Shown here: one piece after another, positions 1-5,004 of the stretch
How the letters are laid out: each line of letters begins with the position of its first letter
Numbering within the stretch: position 1 is the first letter of the stretch
NCBI GenBank assembly: GCA_937873555.1
Contig: CALMWN010000533.1
Coordinates: 1 to 5,004, forward strand
Direction: 5' to 3'
Source: an uncultured Clostridia bacterium
Lineage (GTDB): Bacteria > Bacillota > Clostridia > Acetivibrionales > CALMWN01
DNA: 5,004 nt
The notes under the pieces: generated by a model
Databases searched by the model: none
Told to the model about the DNA's origin: nothing
Seen by the model: only the letters and a program-made list of their open reading frames with translations
Program-made: the position numbers and the translations under genes

Positions 1-66
1 CTCAGCTGGGGGAGCACCTGCCTTACAAGCAGGGGGTCATAGGTTCGAGCCCTATTGTGCCCACCA
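1..66 (+). tRNA. tRNA-Val (UAC), 5' end outside window
   Basis: This is the 3' part of a valine tRNA; the 5' acceptor strand and the start of the D-arm lie upstream of the window. The anticodon stem is 17-21 paired with 29-33, with a seven-base loop at 22-28 and anticodon TAC at 24-26. The T-arm is ATAGG / CCTAT around TTCGAGC. The 3' acceptor strand is 56-62, followed by discriminator A63 and a genomically encoded CCA at 64-66. It is the first visible member of a plus-strand tRNA cluster, only 3 bases before tRNA-Asp, so the two are surely co-transcribed. Confidence 0.95.
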
Positions 67-69
67 CAT

Positions 70-146
70 GGCCCGGTAGTTCAGTTGGTTAGAATGCCAG
101 CCTGTCACGCTGGAGGTCGAGGGTTCGAGCCCCTTCCGGGTCGCCA
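70..146 (+). tRNA. tRNA-Asp (GUC)
   Basis: A complete cloverleaf can be drawn. The acceptor strand 70-76 (GGCCCGG) pairs with 136-142 (one G-T pair). The anticodon stem is CCAGC/GCTGG (97-101 with 109-113), the loop is 102-108, and the anticodon GTC is at 104-106. The T-loop is TTCGAGC, the discriminator is G143, and CCA is encoded at 144-146. It starts 3 bases after tRNA-Val and ends 85 bases before tRNA-Phe. Confidence 0.97.
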
Positions 147-147
147 C

Positions 148-167
148 TTTCTCTTCTAAAAGAGAGA
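148..167 (+). other. small hairpin in the Asp-Phe tRNA spacer
   Basis: Bases 148-155 can pair with 160-167 (8 bp including one G-T, four-base loop), directly after the CCA of tRNA-Asp. No T-run follows, so it does not look like a terminator. It may simply separate or help process the polycistronic tRNA transcript. The rest of the 85-base spacer (147-231) shows nothing else recognisable. Confidence 0.35.
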
Positions 168-231
168 AGATTGTAAATGTTTGTGGATTAAAGGGTATAA
201 GTTTTCTGCAATTACCGTTAATCAGGTACTT

Positions 232-307
232 GCCCAGATAGCTCAGTAGGTAGAGCAGAGGACTGAAAATCCTCGTGTCGCTGGTTCGATTCCGGCTCTG
301 GGCACCA
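232..307 (+). tRNA. tRNA-Phe (GAA)
   Basis: The acceptor strand GCCCAGA (232-238) pairs perfectly with TCTGGGC (297-303). The anticodon stem GAGGA/TCCTC (258-262 with 270-274) encloses loop 263-269 with anticodon GAA at 265-267. The T-arm is GCTGG/CCGGC around TTCGATT. The discriminator is A304 and CCA is encoded at 305-307. Confidence 0.97.
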
Positions 308-337
308 ATAATCCATGAATGACAGTGAATATTATAT

Positions 338-412
338 GCGGGTTTAACTCAGCGGTAGAGTGTCACCTTGCCAAGGTGAAAGTCGCGAGTTCAAATCTCG
401 TAACCCGCTCCA
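338..412 (+). tRNA. tRNA-Gly (GCC)
   Basis: The acceptor strand GCGGGTT (338-344) pairs with AACCCGC (402-408). The anticodon stem is TCACC/GGTGA with loop TTGCCAA (368-374) and anticodon GCC at 370-372. The T-loop is TTCAAAT, the discriminator is T409, and CCA is encoded at 410-412. It lies 30 bases after tRNA-Phe in the same orientation. Confidence 0.97.
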
Positions 413-419
413 AACAAAC

Positions 420-491
420 AGAGACTAGAGACTAGAAATCAGAAGCTGGGGGAATATAGTCTCCAATCTGGAATCTGGTGTCTAGTCTCTG
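420..491. repeat. 7-bp-unit repeats forming an inverted repeat between tRNA-Gly and tRNA-Cys
   Basis: The arm CAGAGACTAGA (420-430) is exactly complementary to TCTAGTCTCTG (481-491). The left arm contains two tandem copies of GAGACTA (421-427, 428-434). The right side has TAGTCTCC at 456-463, two tandem copies of AATCTGG (465-471, 472-478), then TAGTCTCT (483-490). The transcript could form an 11-bp stem with a 50-base loop, and no T-run follows. It fills nearly all of the 85-base tRNA spacer. Its function is unknown; a processing element or a spreading intergenic repeat are the obvious options. Confidence 0.75.
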
Positions 492-497
492 TGATAT

Positions 498-572
<75 letters not shown>

Positions 573-578
573 AAAGAG

Positions 579-624
579 AATCCTCAAAAGGCTTGAAATC
601 AAGACTTTTGGGGATTTTTGTTTT
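579..624 (+). terminator. intrinsic terminator of the tRNA cluster
   Basis: Bases 579-596 pair with 599-616 in an 18-bp stem (one G-A mismatch at 591/604, one G-T pair). The apex opens to a short A-rich loop, and a T-rich tract runs through 615-624. It begins 7 bases after the CCA of tRNA-Cys, where a Rho-independent terminator of the tRNA transcript is expected. Confidence 0.88.
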
Positions 625-651
625 ACCGGGTGGTTTTATCAACCCGGTAAA
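622..651. repeat. second hairpin behind the terminator
   Basis: Bases 622-631 (TTTACCGGGT) are perfectly complementary to 642-651, with a ten-base loop at 632-641. The stem is GC-rich in its centre. No T-run directly follows on the plus strand (the next bases are TTTCGG). On the minus strand the stem is followed by AAAC rather than a T-run. It may be a backup or attenuated terminator; a role is not shown. Confidence 0.5.
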
Positions 652-871
652 TTTCGGTAGCTTTTAGACTATTTTTCCTTTGCTATTGTAATACAGTTAT
701 AATAGTGAAATTCACGGCTAGACGTAGAAGCAAGCACATTACGAGATGTGATAGCATAGGTGTGAAAGACCTTTATTGTGCAATTTTAAATCCCGAATAT
801 GAAAATTCAATTACAAAAGTATTATTCCCCAAATAAATATTTTCGACCTGTGCAATAGCCATTCAATGTAT
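652..871. other. gene-free stretch after the tRNA cluster
   Basis: No intact gene is visible. A perfect TATAAT lies at 698-703 but has no good -35 box 16-18 bases upstream, so it is not called a promoter. A plus-strand open frame runs to the TAA near 837 with no Shine-Dalgarno and no recognisable protein family. The short palindrome ATTGTGCAAT occurs around 776-785. I see nothing here that can be supported as a feature. The stretch is the junction between the conserved tRNA cluster and the decayed region that follows. Confidence 0.4.
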
Positions 872-1195
872 TCAAAAAAGTGATATGAGAACACTGAAAA
901 GGTGTTCAGGGTCATCATTTTCATATTCTTTTTCACCATAATCTACAAGGATAGAATTTATGTGCTCCAGGTTGTAGTTAAAGAAAAAGTCTTTTTGGTT
1001 ATAAAACTCATTTATAAAAGCAGTATACTTTTCTTCACCAATAAATCTATAGAGTGTATGTAATGTATGATTGGTAAAAAGTGCGATTCTTGCTATGTCT
1101 TCGTTAGCCTGAAAACAATAGTATTCTTTGTTTAGTTCGTTAAGGAATCATTTTTTCTGCAAGTAGTTTTCTTGCTTTTAGAAAAATAAATGTAT
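872..1195 (-). pseudogene. decayed protein-coding remnant, family not recognised
   Basis: Reading the minus strand, an open frame ends at TGA 874-872 and covers 91 codons back to a stop at 1150-1148. It has protein-like composition (for example ...ANEDIARIALFTNHTLH... and ...NLEHINSILVDYGEKEY...). It has no start codon or ribosome-binding site at its head. Directly upstream a second frame reads FLKARKLLAEKMIP and stops at 1142-1140. Joining the two across 1141-1145 needs a net +1/-2 shift and gives a smooth helical sequence (AEKMIP then LNELNKEYY). The simplest reading is the C-terminal part of a gene that lost its 5' end and gained a frameshift. The product is soluble-looking and rich in Asn, Glu and Phe/Tyr. 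No function is assigned; the upper boundary near 1195 is approximate. Confidence 0.55.
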
Positions 1196-1200
1196 TTTTA

Positions 1201-1229
1201 TTGACTCTTCTGATTAGAATGATTAGAAT
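1201..1229 (+). promoter_or_regulatory. probable sigma-A promoter of the AlbA_2/HATPase gene
   Basis: TTGACT at 1201-1206 (5 of 6 matches to the -35 consensus) is followed after exactly 17 bases by TAGAAT at 1224-1229 (5 of 6 to the -10 consensus). Transcription would start around 1235-1238 and leave a leader of about 40 bases. A perfect TATAAT at 1235-1240 is an alternative -10 but lacks a -35 at proper distance. The -10 box lies inside the tandem repeats. Confidence 0.6.
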
Positions 1230-1262
1230 ATGATTATAATAGTATTAGAATGTATTAGAATA
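1211..1262 (+). repeat. five helically phased ATTAGAAT repeats, putative operator
   Basis: The 8-mer ATTAGAAT starts at 1213, 1222, 1244 and 1254, and a one-base variant ATTATAAT starts at 1233. The spacings of 9, 11, 11 and 10 bases put every copy on about the same face of the DNA helix. The array covers the -10 region and the leader up to the ribosome-binding site. Such direct repeats over a promoter are typical of binding sites for a cooperatively binding regulator. The encoded protein has a C-terminal winged helix, so autoregulation is a reasonable inference, not a demonstrated fact. Confidence 0.65.
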
Positions 1263-1268
1263 AAGGAG
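1263..1268 (+). promoter_or_regulatory. ribosome-binding site of the AlbA_2/HATPase gene
   Basis: AAGGAG lies 7 bases before the ATG at 1276. This supports that start over any internal Met. Confidence 0.85.
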
Positions 1269-1275
1269 CCATTAT

Positions 1276-2580
1276 ATGAAACTGGTTGAAAACGCCACCA
1301 CCGAATTCAAAAGAGAATATGTTGAAGATCTAAAAAAAAGCGTTGTTGCTTTTGCAAATACCAATGGGGGAACCATTTATATCGGTATTGACAATGAGGG
1401 AAATATAATTGGTGTTCAAGATATCGATACTACCTTGCTCAGAGCATCCAACACAATACGGGATTCCATAAAGCCGGATATTACATTATTTGTTTCCTAT
1501 GAAACAGAAACCATCGAGGATAAGCCAGTAATTAAAATTATTGTGCAAAAAGGACCATCGAGCCCTTATTATCTAGCAAACAAAGGGATCCGGCCGGAAG
1601 GTGTTTATATTCGGCAAGGTGCGTCTTCGGTTCCTGCAGTAGAGGCTTCCATTCTTAAAATGATCAGGGACTCCGATGGTGAAAAATTTGAGGACATCCG
1701 TTCAATCAATCAGGAACTCACCTTTATTGAAGCTGAAAAAGAATTTACAGTAAGAAAAATACCTTTTGGAACAAACCAGCAAAAATCATTAAAGCTGATG
1801 AATGCTGACGGCATCTACACCAATCTTGGACTACTCCTATCCGACCAATGCAGGCATACTATCAAACTGGCTGTTTTTGAAGGCACAACAAAGTCAGTAT
1901 TCAAAGATAGGCGTGAATTTTCCGGTTCTCTACTAAAGCAGCTCAATGAGGTTTACGATTATATTAACCGCTATAATCGAATCCGGTCAGACTTTGAGGG
2001 TTTGCACCGTATCGATAAACGTGACTATCCTTTGGAGGCTGTAAGAGAAGCCCTTCTCAATGCCATTGTTCATAGAGACTATTCTTTCAGCAGCAGTACA
2101 CTGATAAGCATATTTGATGACCATATTGAATTCATATCTATTGGGGGACTGGCAAAAGGTATATCCTATGAGGATATGATGCTGGGAATCTCTGTCACCC
2201 GCAATGAGAACCTTGCAAATGTTTTTTATCGCTTAACCCTGATAGAGGCTTACGGTACAGGAATGCCAAAGATTTTACACAGCTATGAAAACTATCCTGT
2301 AAAGCCCCGGATTGAGGTCAGTGACAATGCTTTCAAAATTATACTGCCAAACATAAATGCTATTTTGGACACTCCTTTGAAGAACGTTTCCCTTTCTGAG
2401 AGTGAAAAGGCTGTCATAGATCTATTTAACAAACAGGATTTAATTACAAGGAGAGATGTGGAGAATGCATTGGATATTTCACAGGCTATGGCTGTAAGAG
2501 TTTTAAAAGGGCTTGTTGAAAAATCAATGATAAAACCTGTAGGTGCAGGTAAGAAGACAAAATATCAGCTTAAAAAATAG
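1276..2580 (+). CDS. AlbA_2 / HATPase_c_4 / winged-helix protein (COG2865-type predicted regulator)
   Basis: An intact 434-residue cytoplasmic protein with a good ribosome-binding site. Residues about 5-125 form an AlbA_2 (divergent AAA_4, Schlafen-like) domain: EFKREY at 10-15, then the hallmark AFANTNGGTIYIGI (25-38) and G-IIGV (42-47). Residues about 250-340 match HATPase_c_4, a GHKL-like ATP-binding fold. The N-box-like helix is EALLNAIVHRDY (258-269, with N262, H266, D268), followed by IGGL (289-292), RNENLA (308-313) and the glycine turn GTG (327-329). Residues about 372-434 look like a winged helix (ITRRDVENALDIS, AVRVLKGLVEKSMIKPVG), ending in a Lys-rich tail. In this family such proteins are usually annotated as putative transcriptional regulators or ATP-binding DNA-binding proteins; their biochemical activity is mostly uncharacterised. 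No signal peptide or membrane segment is seen. The gene stands behind its own promoter and an array of direct repeats. The next gene begins 46 bases downstream. All expected motifs are present, so it is probably functional. Family assignment is firm; role as autoregulator is inferred. Confidence 0.9.
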   Translation: MKLVENATTEFKREYVEDLKKSVVAFANTNGGTIYIGIDNEGNIIGVQDIDTTLLRASNTIRDSIKPDITLFVSYETETIEDKPVIKIIVQKGPSSPYYLANKGIRPEGVYIRQGASSVPAVEASILKMIRDSDGEKFEDIRSINQELTFIEAEKEFTVRKIPFGTNQQKSLKLMNADGIYTNLGLLLSDQCRHTIKLAVFEGTTKSVFKDRREFSGSLLKQLNEVYDYINRYNRIRSDFEGLHRIDKRDYPLEAVREALLNAIVHRDYSFSSSTLISIFDDHIEFISIGGLAKGISYEDMMLGISVTRNENLANVFYRLTLIEAYGTGMPKILHSYENYPVKPRIEVSDNAFKIILPNINAILDTPLKNVSLSESEKAVIDLFNKQDLITRRDVENALDISQAMAVRVLKGLVEKSMIKPVGAGKKTKYQLKK

Positions 2581-2611
2581 AATTAGTATTTGATAGTTTT
2601 TTGATTGCTGA

Positions 2612-2618
2612 AAGGAAG
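2612..2618 (+). promoter_or_regulatory. ribosome-binding site of the pRiA4b ORF-3-like gene
   Basis: AAGGAAG lies 8-10 bases before the ATG at 2627, after a 46-base gap from the preceding stop. No terminator or clear promoter is visible in that gap, so read-through from the upstream gene is possible. Confidence 0.65.
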
Positions 2619-2626
2619 TATACGTC

Positions 2627-3700
2627 ATGGATAAAAAATTTATAGAGAAATGTGTAAATGATTTTAATAAGTTTATTGAATTTAATGAAACTGAGAAGCC
2701 GACATTGTCTGCAAAAGTCGAGGTTTTTGGAAAGAAGGATTGTTTCAAACTTAATAGTTTGCTCGGATATCAAAAGCCTGTTTCTGCACCTAATTATAAC
2801 CAAGAACAATATCCCATTATTGACCTGATGTTTGAATTAGCGTTGCAGGGAAAGCTGTATTATAAAGGAAACGATGCAAAAGGAAAACCTGCTCTTCTTA
2901 AAGCACCCCGGCTAGACTACTATGTTGAACTGAATAATTTTGAAAAATATGTGTTTCCTCTTCAAACCTACTGGACGAAGTATGAATTTATGAAAAAGTT
3001 TGATAGATGAATTCCGATAAATGCATTTTACAATTTTCTTATATCTATAGCAAATTCAGAGCCGGGACAGGAGATATTGAAAAATGACCAGCATTACACT
3101 AATAAAATTTATTTTGAGGCAGCGGCATTTCAGCATCATTTAAGATTGTTCGGTATGGGTGAGCCAGAATTGATTGCAAGAGATAAGTGGGTATATGACG
3201 ATACCATAAGGGCATTTTCTCCAACCAGCTTTGGAATGGAGATAGCAAGATTTTTGTGTACGGAAGCATTGGAGTATTGGAATAGGGAAGACATGATGTG
3301 TTTATTGATATCGAAGAAGAAGTATGGCAATAAAGAAGATATTCTAAATTTTATAGAAATGGAGGAGAAAAGATTAAAAGAAAGAAAAATAGAGCCCTTC
3401 GAAGTTTTTAAGAAAATTTTTCCGGACGACAAAGTGGTTAATACTGTTAAAGAAATTGGCATAGAAGATGCAAACGGTGTTTATTGCTTCAAAGTCAGTT
3501 TGTCAAAGACTTTATGGAGAAAAATAAAGATACATGGCAAACACACGCTTGGTAATTTACATGATGCAATTCAAGAGGCTTTTTGTTTTGACAATGATCA
3601 CTTGTATGTATTCTATATTGGAGGAAAGCAGAAAACTGGAAAACCTGTTATAGTTGAGGCAAAAGGAGAATCGCCTCAGCAGTACAGATATGAATGGTAG
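2627..3700 (+). pseudogene. pRiA4b ORF-3-like protein gene broken by one in-frame TGA
   Basis: One continuous reading frame of 357 codons is interrupted only by TGA at 3008-3010 (codon 128). The first part (127 residues, from ATG 2627) ends ...FMKKFDR. The sequence after the TGA resumes in the same frame with IPINAFYNFLISIANSEPGQ and runs without a stop to TAG at 3698-3700. A TGG-to-TGA change of a Trp codon explains this best. The N-terminal two-thirds is the helical region that often precedes the domain in clostridial members. Residues from about 285 start a PRiA4_ORF3 domain: VYCFKVSLSKTLWRKI, then HTLGNLHDAIQEAF and DNDHLYVFYIGG, the characteristic block. The frame then ends soon after with GESPQQYRYEW, which resembles the usual extreme C-terminus (G-aPeQY), so the middle of the domain appears deleted. 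An isolated downstream product could start at TTG 3077, but AGGAG at 3069-3073 leaves only 3 bases of spacing. The function of the family is unknown; it is often linked to plasmids and mobile elements. Standard code is in use (TGG is read as Trp elsewhere here), and no SECIS-like hairpin follows the TGA. Confidence 0.82.
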
Positions 3701-3715
3701 GGCTGTCAATAAAAA

Positions 3716-3726
3716 AGGAAGGTGAT
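3716..3726 (+). promoter_or_regulatory. strong Shine-Dalgarno without an intact gene
   Basis: AGGAAGGTGAT nearly matches the full anti-Shine-Dalgarno complement (AGGAGGTGAT with one extra A). It lies 6 bases before TTG 3733, but the frame from that TTG stops after 8 codons. This marks the former start of a translated gene. Confidence 0.5.
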
Positions 3727-3732
3727 ATAAAT

Positions 3733-3858
3733 TTGGCTTTGAGCAACAAACTTGATTGAAATCAACCCCTTGCAGCCCATAGTTTTGGTATTTCAACTCT
3801 TAAAATAGATGTTAATAATTTCTTCACCAGAAATCTACCGAAGTACTTGAACAATTGA
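3733..3858 (+). pseudogene. small ORF remnant with in-frame TGA, not recognised
   Basis: From TTG 3733 the frame reads MALSNKLD, meets TGA at 3757-3759, then continues open in the same frame as NQPLAAHSFGISTLK... to TGA at 3856-3858, 41 codons in total. The strong ribosome-binding site argues that the start was once used. The peptide resembles no family I know. If the TGA was TGG, the product would be a 41-residue protein or the head of a longer one truncated at 3858. A chance open frame of this length in AT-rich DNA cannot be excluded. Confidence 0.3.
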
Positions 3859-3881
3859 CATGAATAATGTATAAATATACT
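3855..3881 (+). promoter_or_regulatory. possible promoter at the start of the last gene
   Basis: A perfect TTGACA at 3855-3860 is followed after 15 bases by TATACT at 3876-3881 (5 of 6 to the -10 consensus). The spacing is shorter than the preferred 17. If used, the transcript would begin near 3888, downstream of the ATG at 3867, so translation would have to start later, for instance at TTG 3927. Confidence 0.35.
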
Positions 3882-5004
3882 GATTATACTCAGTGCTTTA
3901 GTGAGGGTTTAGAAAGTGGTGGAATATTGACTCACGATTTCCTGAAGGATTTTCATAGACGTACTGAAATTATTGCAATTGTAAATTTTATCACAACAAG
4001 GGTTGTCAGAAAGCTGAAGCTCAGGGAGTACGAAATTGACGGGGCTGAAGCAATAAATTTGGTAATGCTTGTTTTATGCTTTATAATGGAAAAGTCACTG
4101 GTGGAGGAGACTTGTACAAAAAACGACATAGCAGGCTTTATAAGGAGGCTTGATGTAGATTATCTGAAAAAGAACATTTCAGATGAAGAGTATATGACCA
4201 TTTCCGACTATATTGTGAAGGACTGCCTGCAGAACAGCGGTATCCCTTATTATTTCGACACCTACAATTTTGATACCGGCAAGGAAGAAAAAATAAATGT
4301 CAAGCTGATTGACGACAAGAGGGTGGCCCTTGGCACTGAAACTGCGTATTCGTATTATATGACGCCCCAGGGCTATAAATTCATGTTCAATACCCTGGAA
4401 ATTGAAGATGCCATGAAGGTTTCCATAGAGCAGTTCAAGTTGTCTCTGTCCATCAAGAAGAGGAATTTCAATGCTGCCCGCAATAATGTGGACAGCCTCT
4501 TTAATATCAGTAAGACTCAGATACAGCGTATAAACTATTTTATTAAAAGGGTCAAGGAAGACATAGGTGGCACGGGCATTGAGGAATATGAAAAGATATA
4601 CAACAGCACCTTCTCATCTATTGATGAGCAGAAGCAGGGCTACGACAGCCTGTACGAGCTTATCGGGAAGGTTGAGGCATCTATTGCCGAGAACAGTGGT
4701 GCTACTCTGGACAAGGAAGCCCTGAAAAAAGAAATTGAGAACATCACATATATAAGGAACAGGCTGAAGCTCATTATCGGCGAGCAGTCCAACCTGCTTT
4801 TGAAGCAGCAGGAGCTCCAGAAGATATACTATGAGGCAGTTGACAACATCCTGTATATAGGCTTTGAAAACAGGATGAACTTTGAAGAGGCTGTGATGAA
4901 GAAAATTGAGGAAAATCCGGAACTGTCATACCCCCTCATCAAAATTCTGAGGCCTCTTTTCATGCCGGATGTGGACAAGCTTTTCAACCTGAAAAAGGCA
5001 TTGA
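3867..5004 (+). CDS. coiled-coil-rich protein, 3' end outside window; possible kleisin-like (MukF/MksF/JetA-type) subunit
   Basis: The frame is open for 379 codons from ATG 3867 to the window edge, with no stop. That ATG is the first after an in-frame TGA at 3861 but has no Shine-Dalgarno. TTG 3927 (residue 21), behind GGTGGA at only 3 bases, is an alternative. Residues about 30-105 are a helical N-terminal region (FITTRVVRKLKLREYEIDG, then NLVMLVLCFIME, NDIAGFIRRLD), perhaps winged-helix-like. A segment with TPQGYKFMFNTLEIED (166-181) leads into long helices (IEQFKLSLSIKKRNFNAA, 187-204). Residues about 205-330 are strongly heptad-like, with runs such as LKKEIENITYIRNRLKLI and LLKQQELQKIYYEAV. 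There is no Trp, signal peptide or membrane segment. A helical N-terminus, central TP-GY/LE-E element and long coiled coil fit kleisin-type partners of SMC ATPases, as in MukBEF/Mks or Wadjet operons, where such a gene comes first. I did not recognise a diagnostic motif, so this is a hypothesis. The gene is richer in G+C than those before it. Confidence 0.6.
   Translation, partial: MYKYTDYTQCFSEGLESGGILTHDFLKDFHRRTEIIAIVNFITTRVVRKLKLREYEIDGAEAINLVMLVLCFIMEKSLVEETCTKNDIAGFIRRLDVDYLKKNISDEEYMTISDYIVKDCLQNSGIPYYFDTYNFDTGKEEKINVKLIDDKRVALGTETAYSYYMTPQGYKFMFNTLEIEDAMKVSIEQFKLSLSIKKRNFNAARNNVDSLFNISKTQIQRINYFIKRVKEDIGGTGIEEYEKIYNSTFSSIDEQKQGYDSLYELIGKVEASIAENSGATLDKEALKKEIENITYIRNRLKLIIGEQSNLLLKQQELQKIYYEAVDNILYIGFENRMNFEEAVMKKIEENPELSYPLIKILRPLFMPDVDKLFNLKKAL

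Noticed and set aside
661..837. Plus-strand open frame ending at a TAA near 837
   Set aside because: It has no convincing start codon with a ribosome-binding site and no recognisable family. The length is within chance for AT-rich sequence.
889..907. GAACAC/GTGTTC hairpin as a terminator
   Set aside because: The stem is only 6 bp with no T-run on either strand, and it lies inside the decayed minus-strand coding frame.
2524..2809. Two overlapping minus-strand open frames of 74 and 79 residues
   Set aside because: They lie antisense to the well-supported AlbA_2 gene end and the pRiA4b ORF-3-like gene, have no ribosome-binding site, and show AT-rich low-complexity composition.
3008..3060. TGA as selenocysteine or reassigned Trp codon
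   Set aside because: No GC-rich SECIS-like hairpin follows the TGA, TGG is used for Trp in the same gene (for example DKWVY, LWRKI), and TGA reads as a stop elsewhere in standard fashion. A nonsense mutation is simpler.
3136..3796. Minus-strand open frames at 3136-3462 and 3557-3796
   Set aside because: They are shadows of the second half of the pRiA4b ORF-3-like frame, whose plus-strand translation carries recognisable domain motifs.

Overview
The window looks like a low-GC Clostridia-type (Firmicutes) chromosome. The tRNA genes encode their own CCA ends, the ribosome-binding sites are strong AGGAG-type, codons are AT-rich, and the protein families are common in anaerobic clostridia. This is judged from sequence style only; no species is claimed.

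Layout. Bases 1-572 hold a plus-strand tRNA cluster: Val(UAC, 5' end cut off by the window edge), Asp(GUC), Phe(GAA), Gly(GCC) and Cys(GCA). It closes with a strong intrinsic terminator at about 579-624 and a second hairpin. A 7-bp-unit repeat with an inverted repeat lies between the Gly and Cys genes. Bases 652-1275 have no intact gene, but the minus strand carries a decayed coding region (about 872-1195) whose frame is broken near 1141-1145. Just before the next gene, a sigma-A-type promoter is overlain by five helically spaced ATTAGAAT repeats.

Bases 1276-2580 encode an intact 434-residue protein with an AlbA_2 (Schlafen AAA_4-like) N-terminal domain, a GHKL-like HATPase_c_4 domain and a C-terminal winged helix, the architecture of COG2865 putative regulators. 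Bases 2627-3700 encode a pRiA4b ORF-3-like protein. It is broken by one in-frame TGA at 3008-3010, probably a former TGG Trp codon, and its C-terminal domain looks internally shortened. A small open frame at 3733-3858 with a strong Shine-Dalgarno has the same type of lesion, an in-frame TGA at 3757.

From 3867 to the window end there is a long open frame (379 codons, still open) encoding a helical, coiled-coil-rich protein with no tryptophan. It is more GC-rich and better kept than the genes before it. Its layout is compatible with a kleisin-like subunit of an SMC-type (MukF/MksF/JetA-like) operon that would continue beyond the window, but that is a guess from architecture.

Taken together, a conserved tRNA cluster borders an accessory region of partly decayed genes, which ends in what may be the first gene of a multi-gene system. 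No gene here has a proven link to its neighbour. The only intact transcription-factor-like gene is the AlbA_2/HATPase protein, which plausibly controls its own promoter through the upstream repeats.
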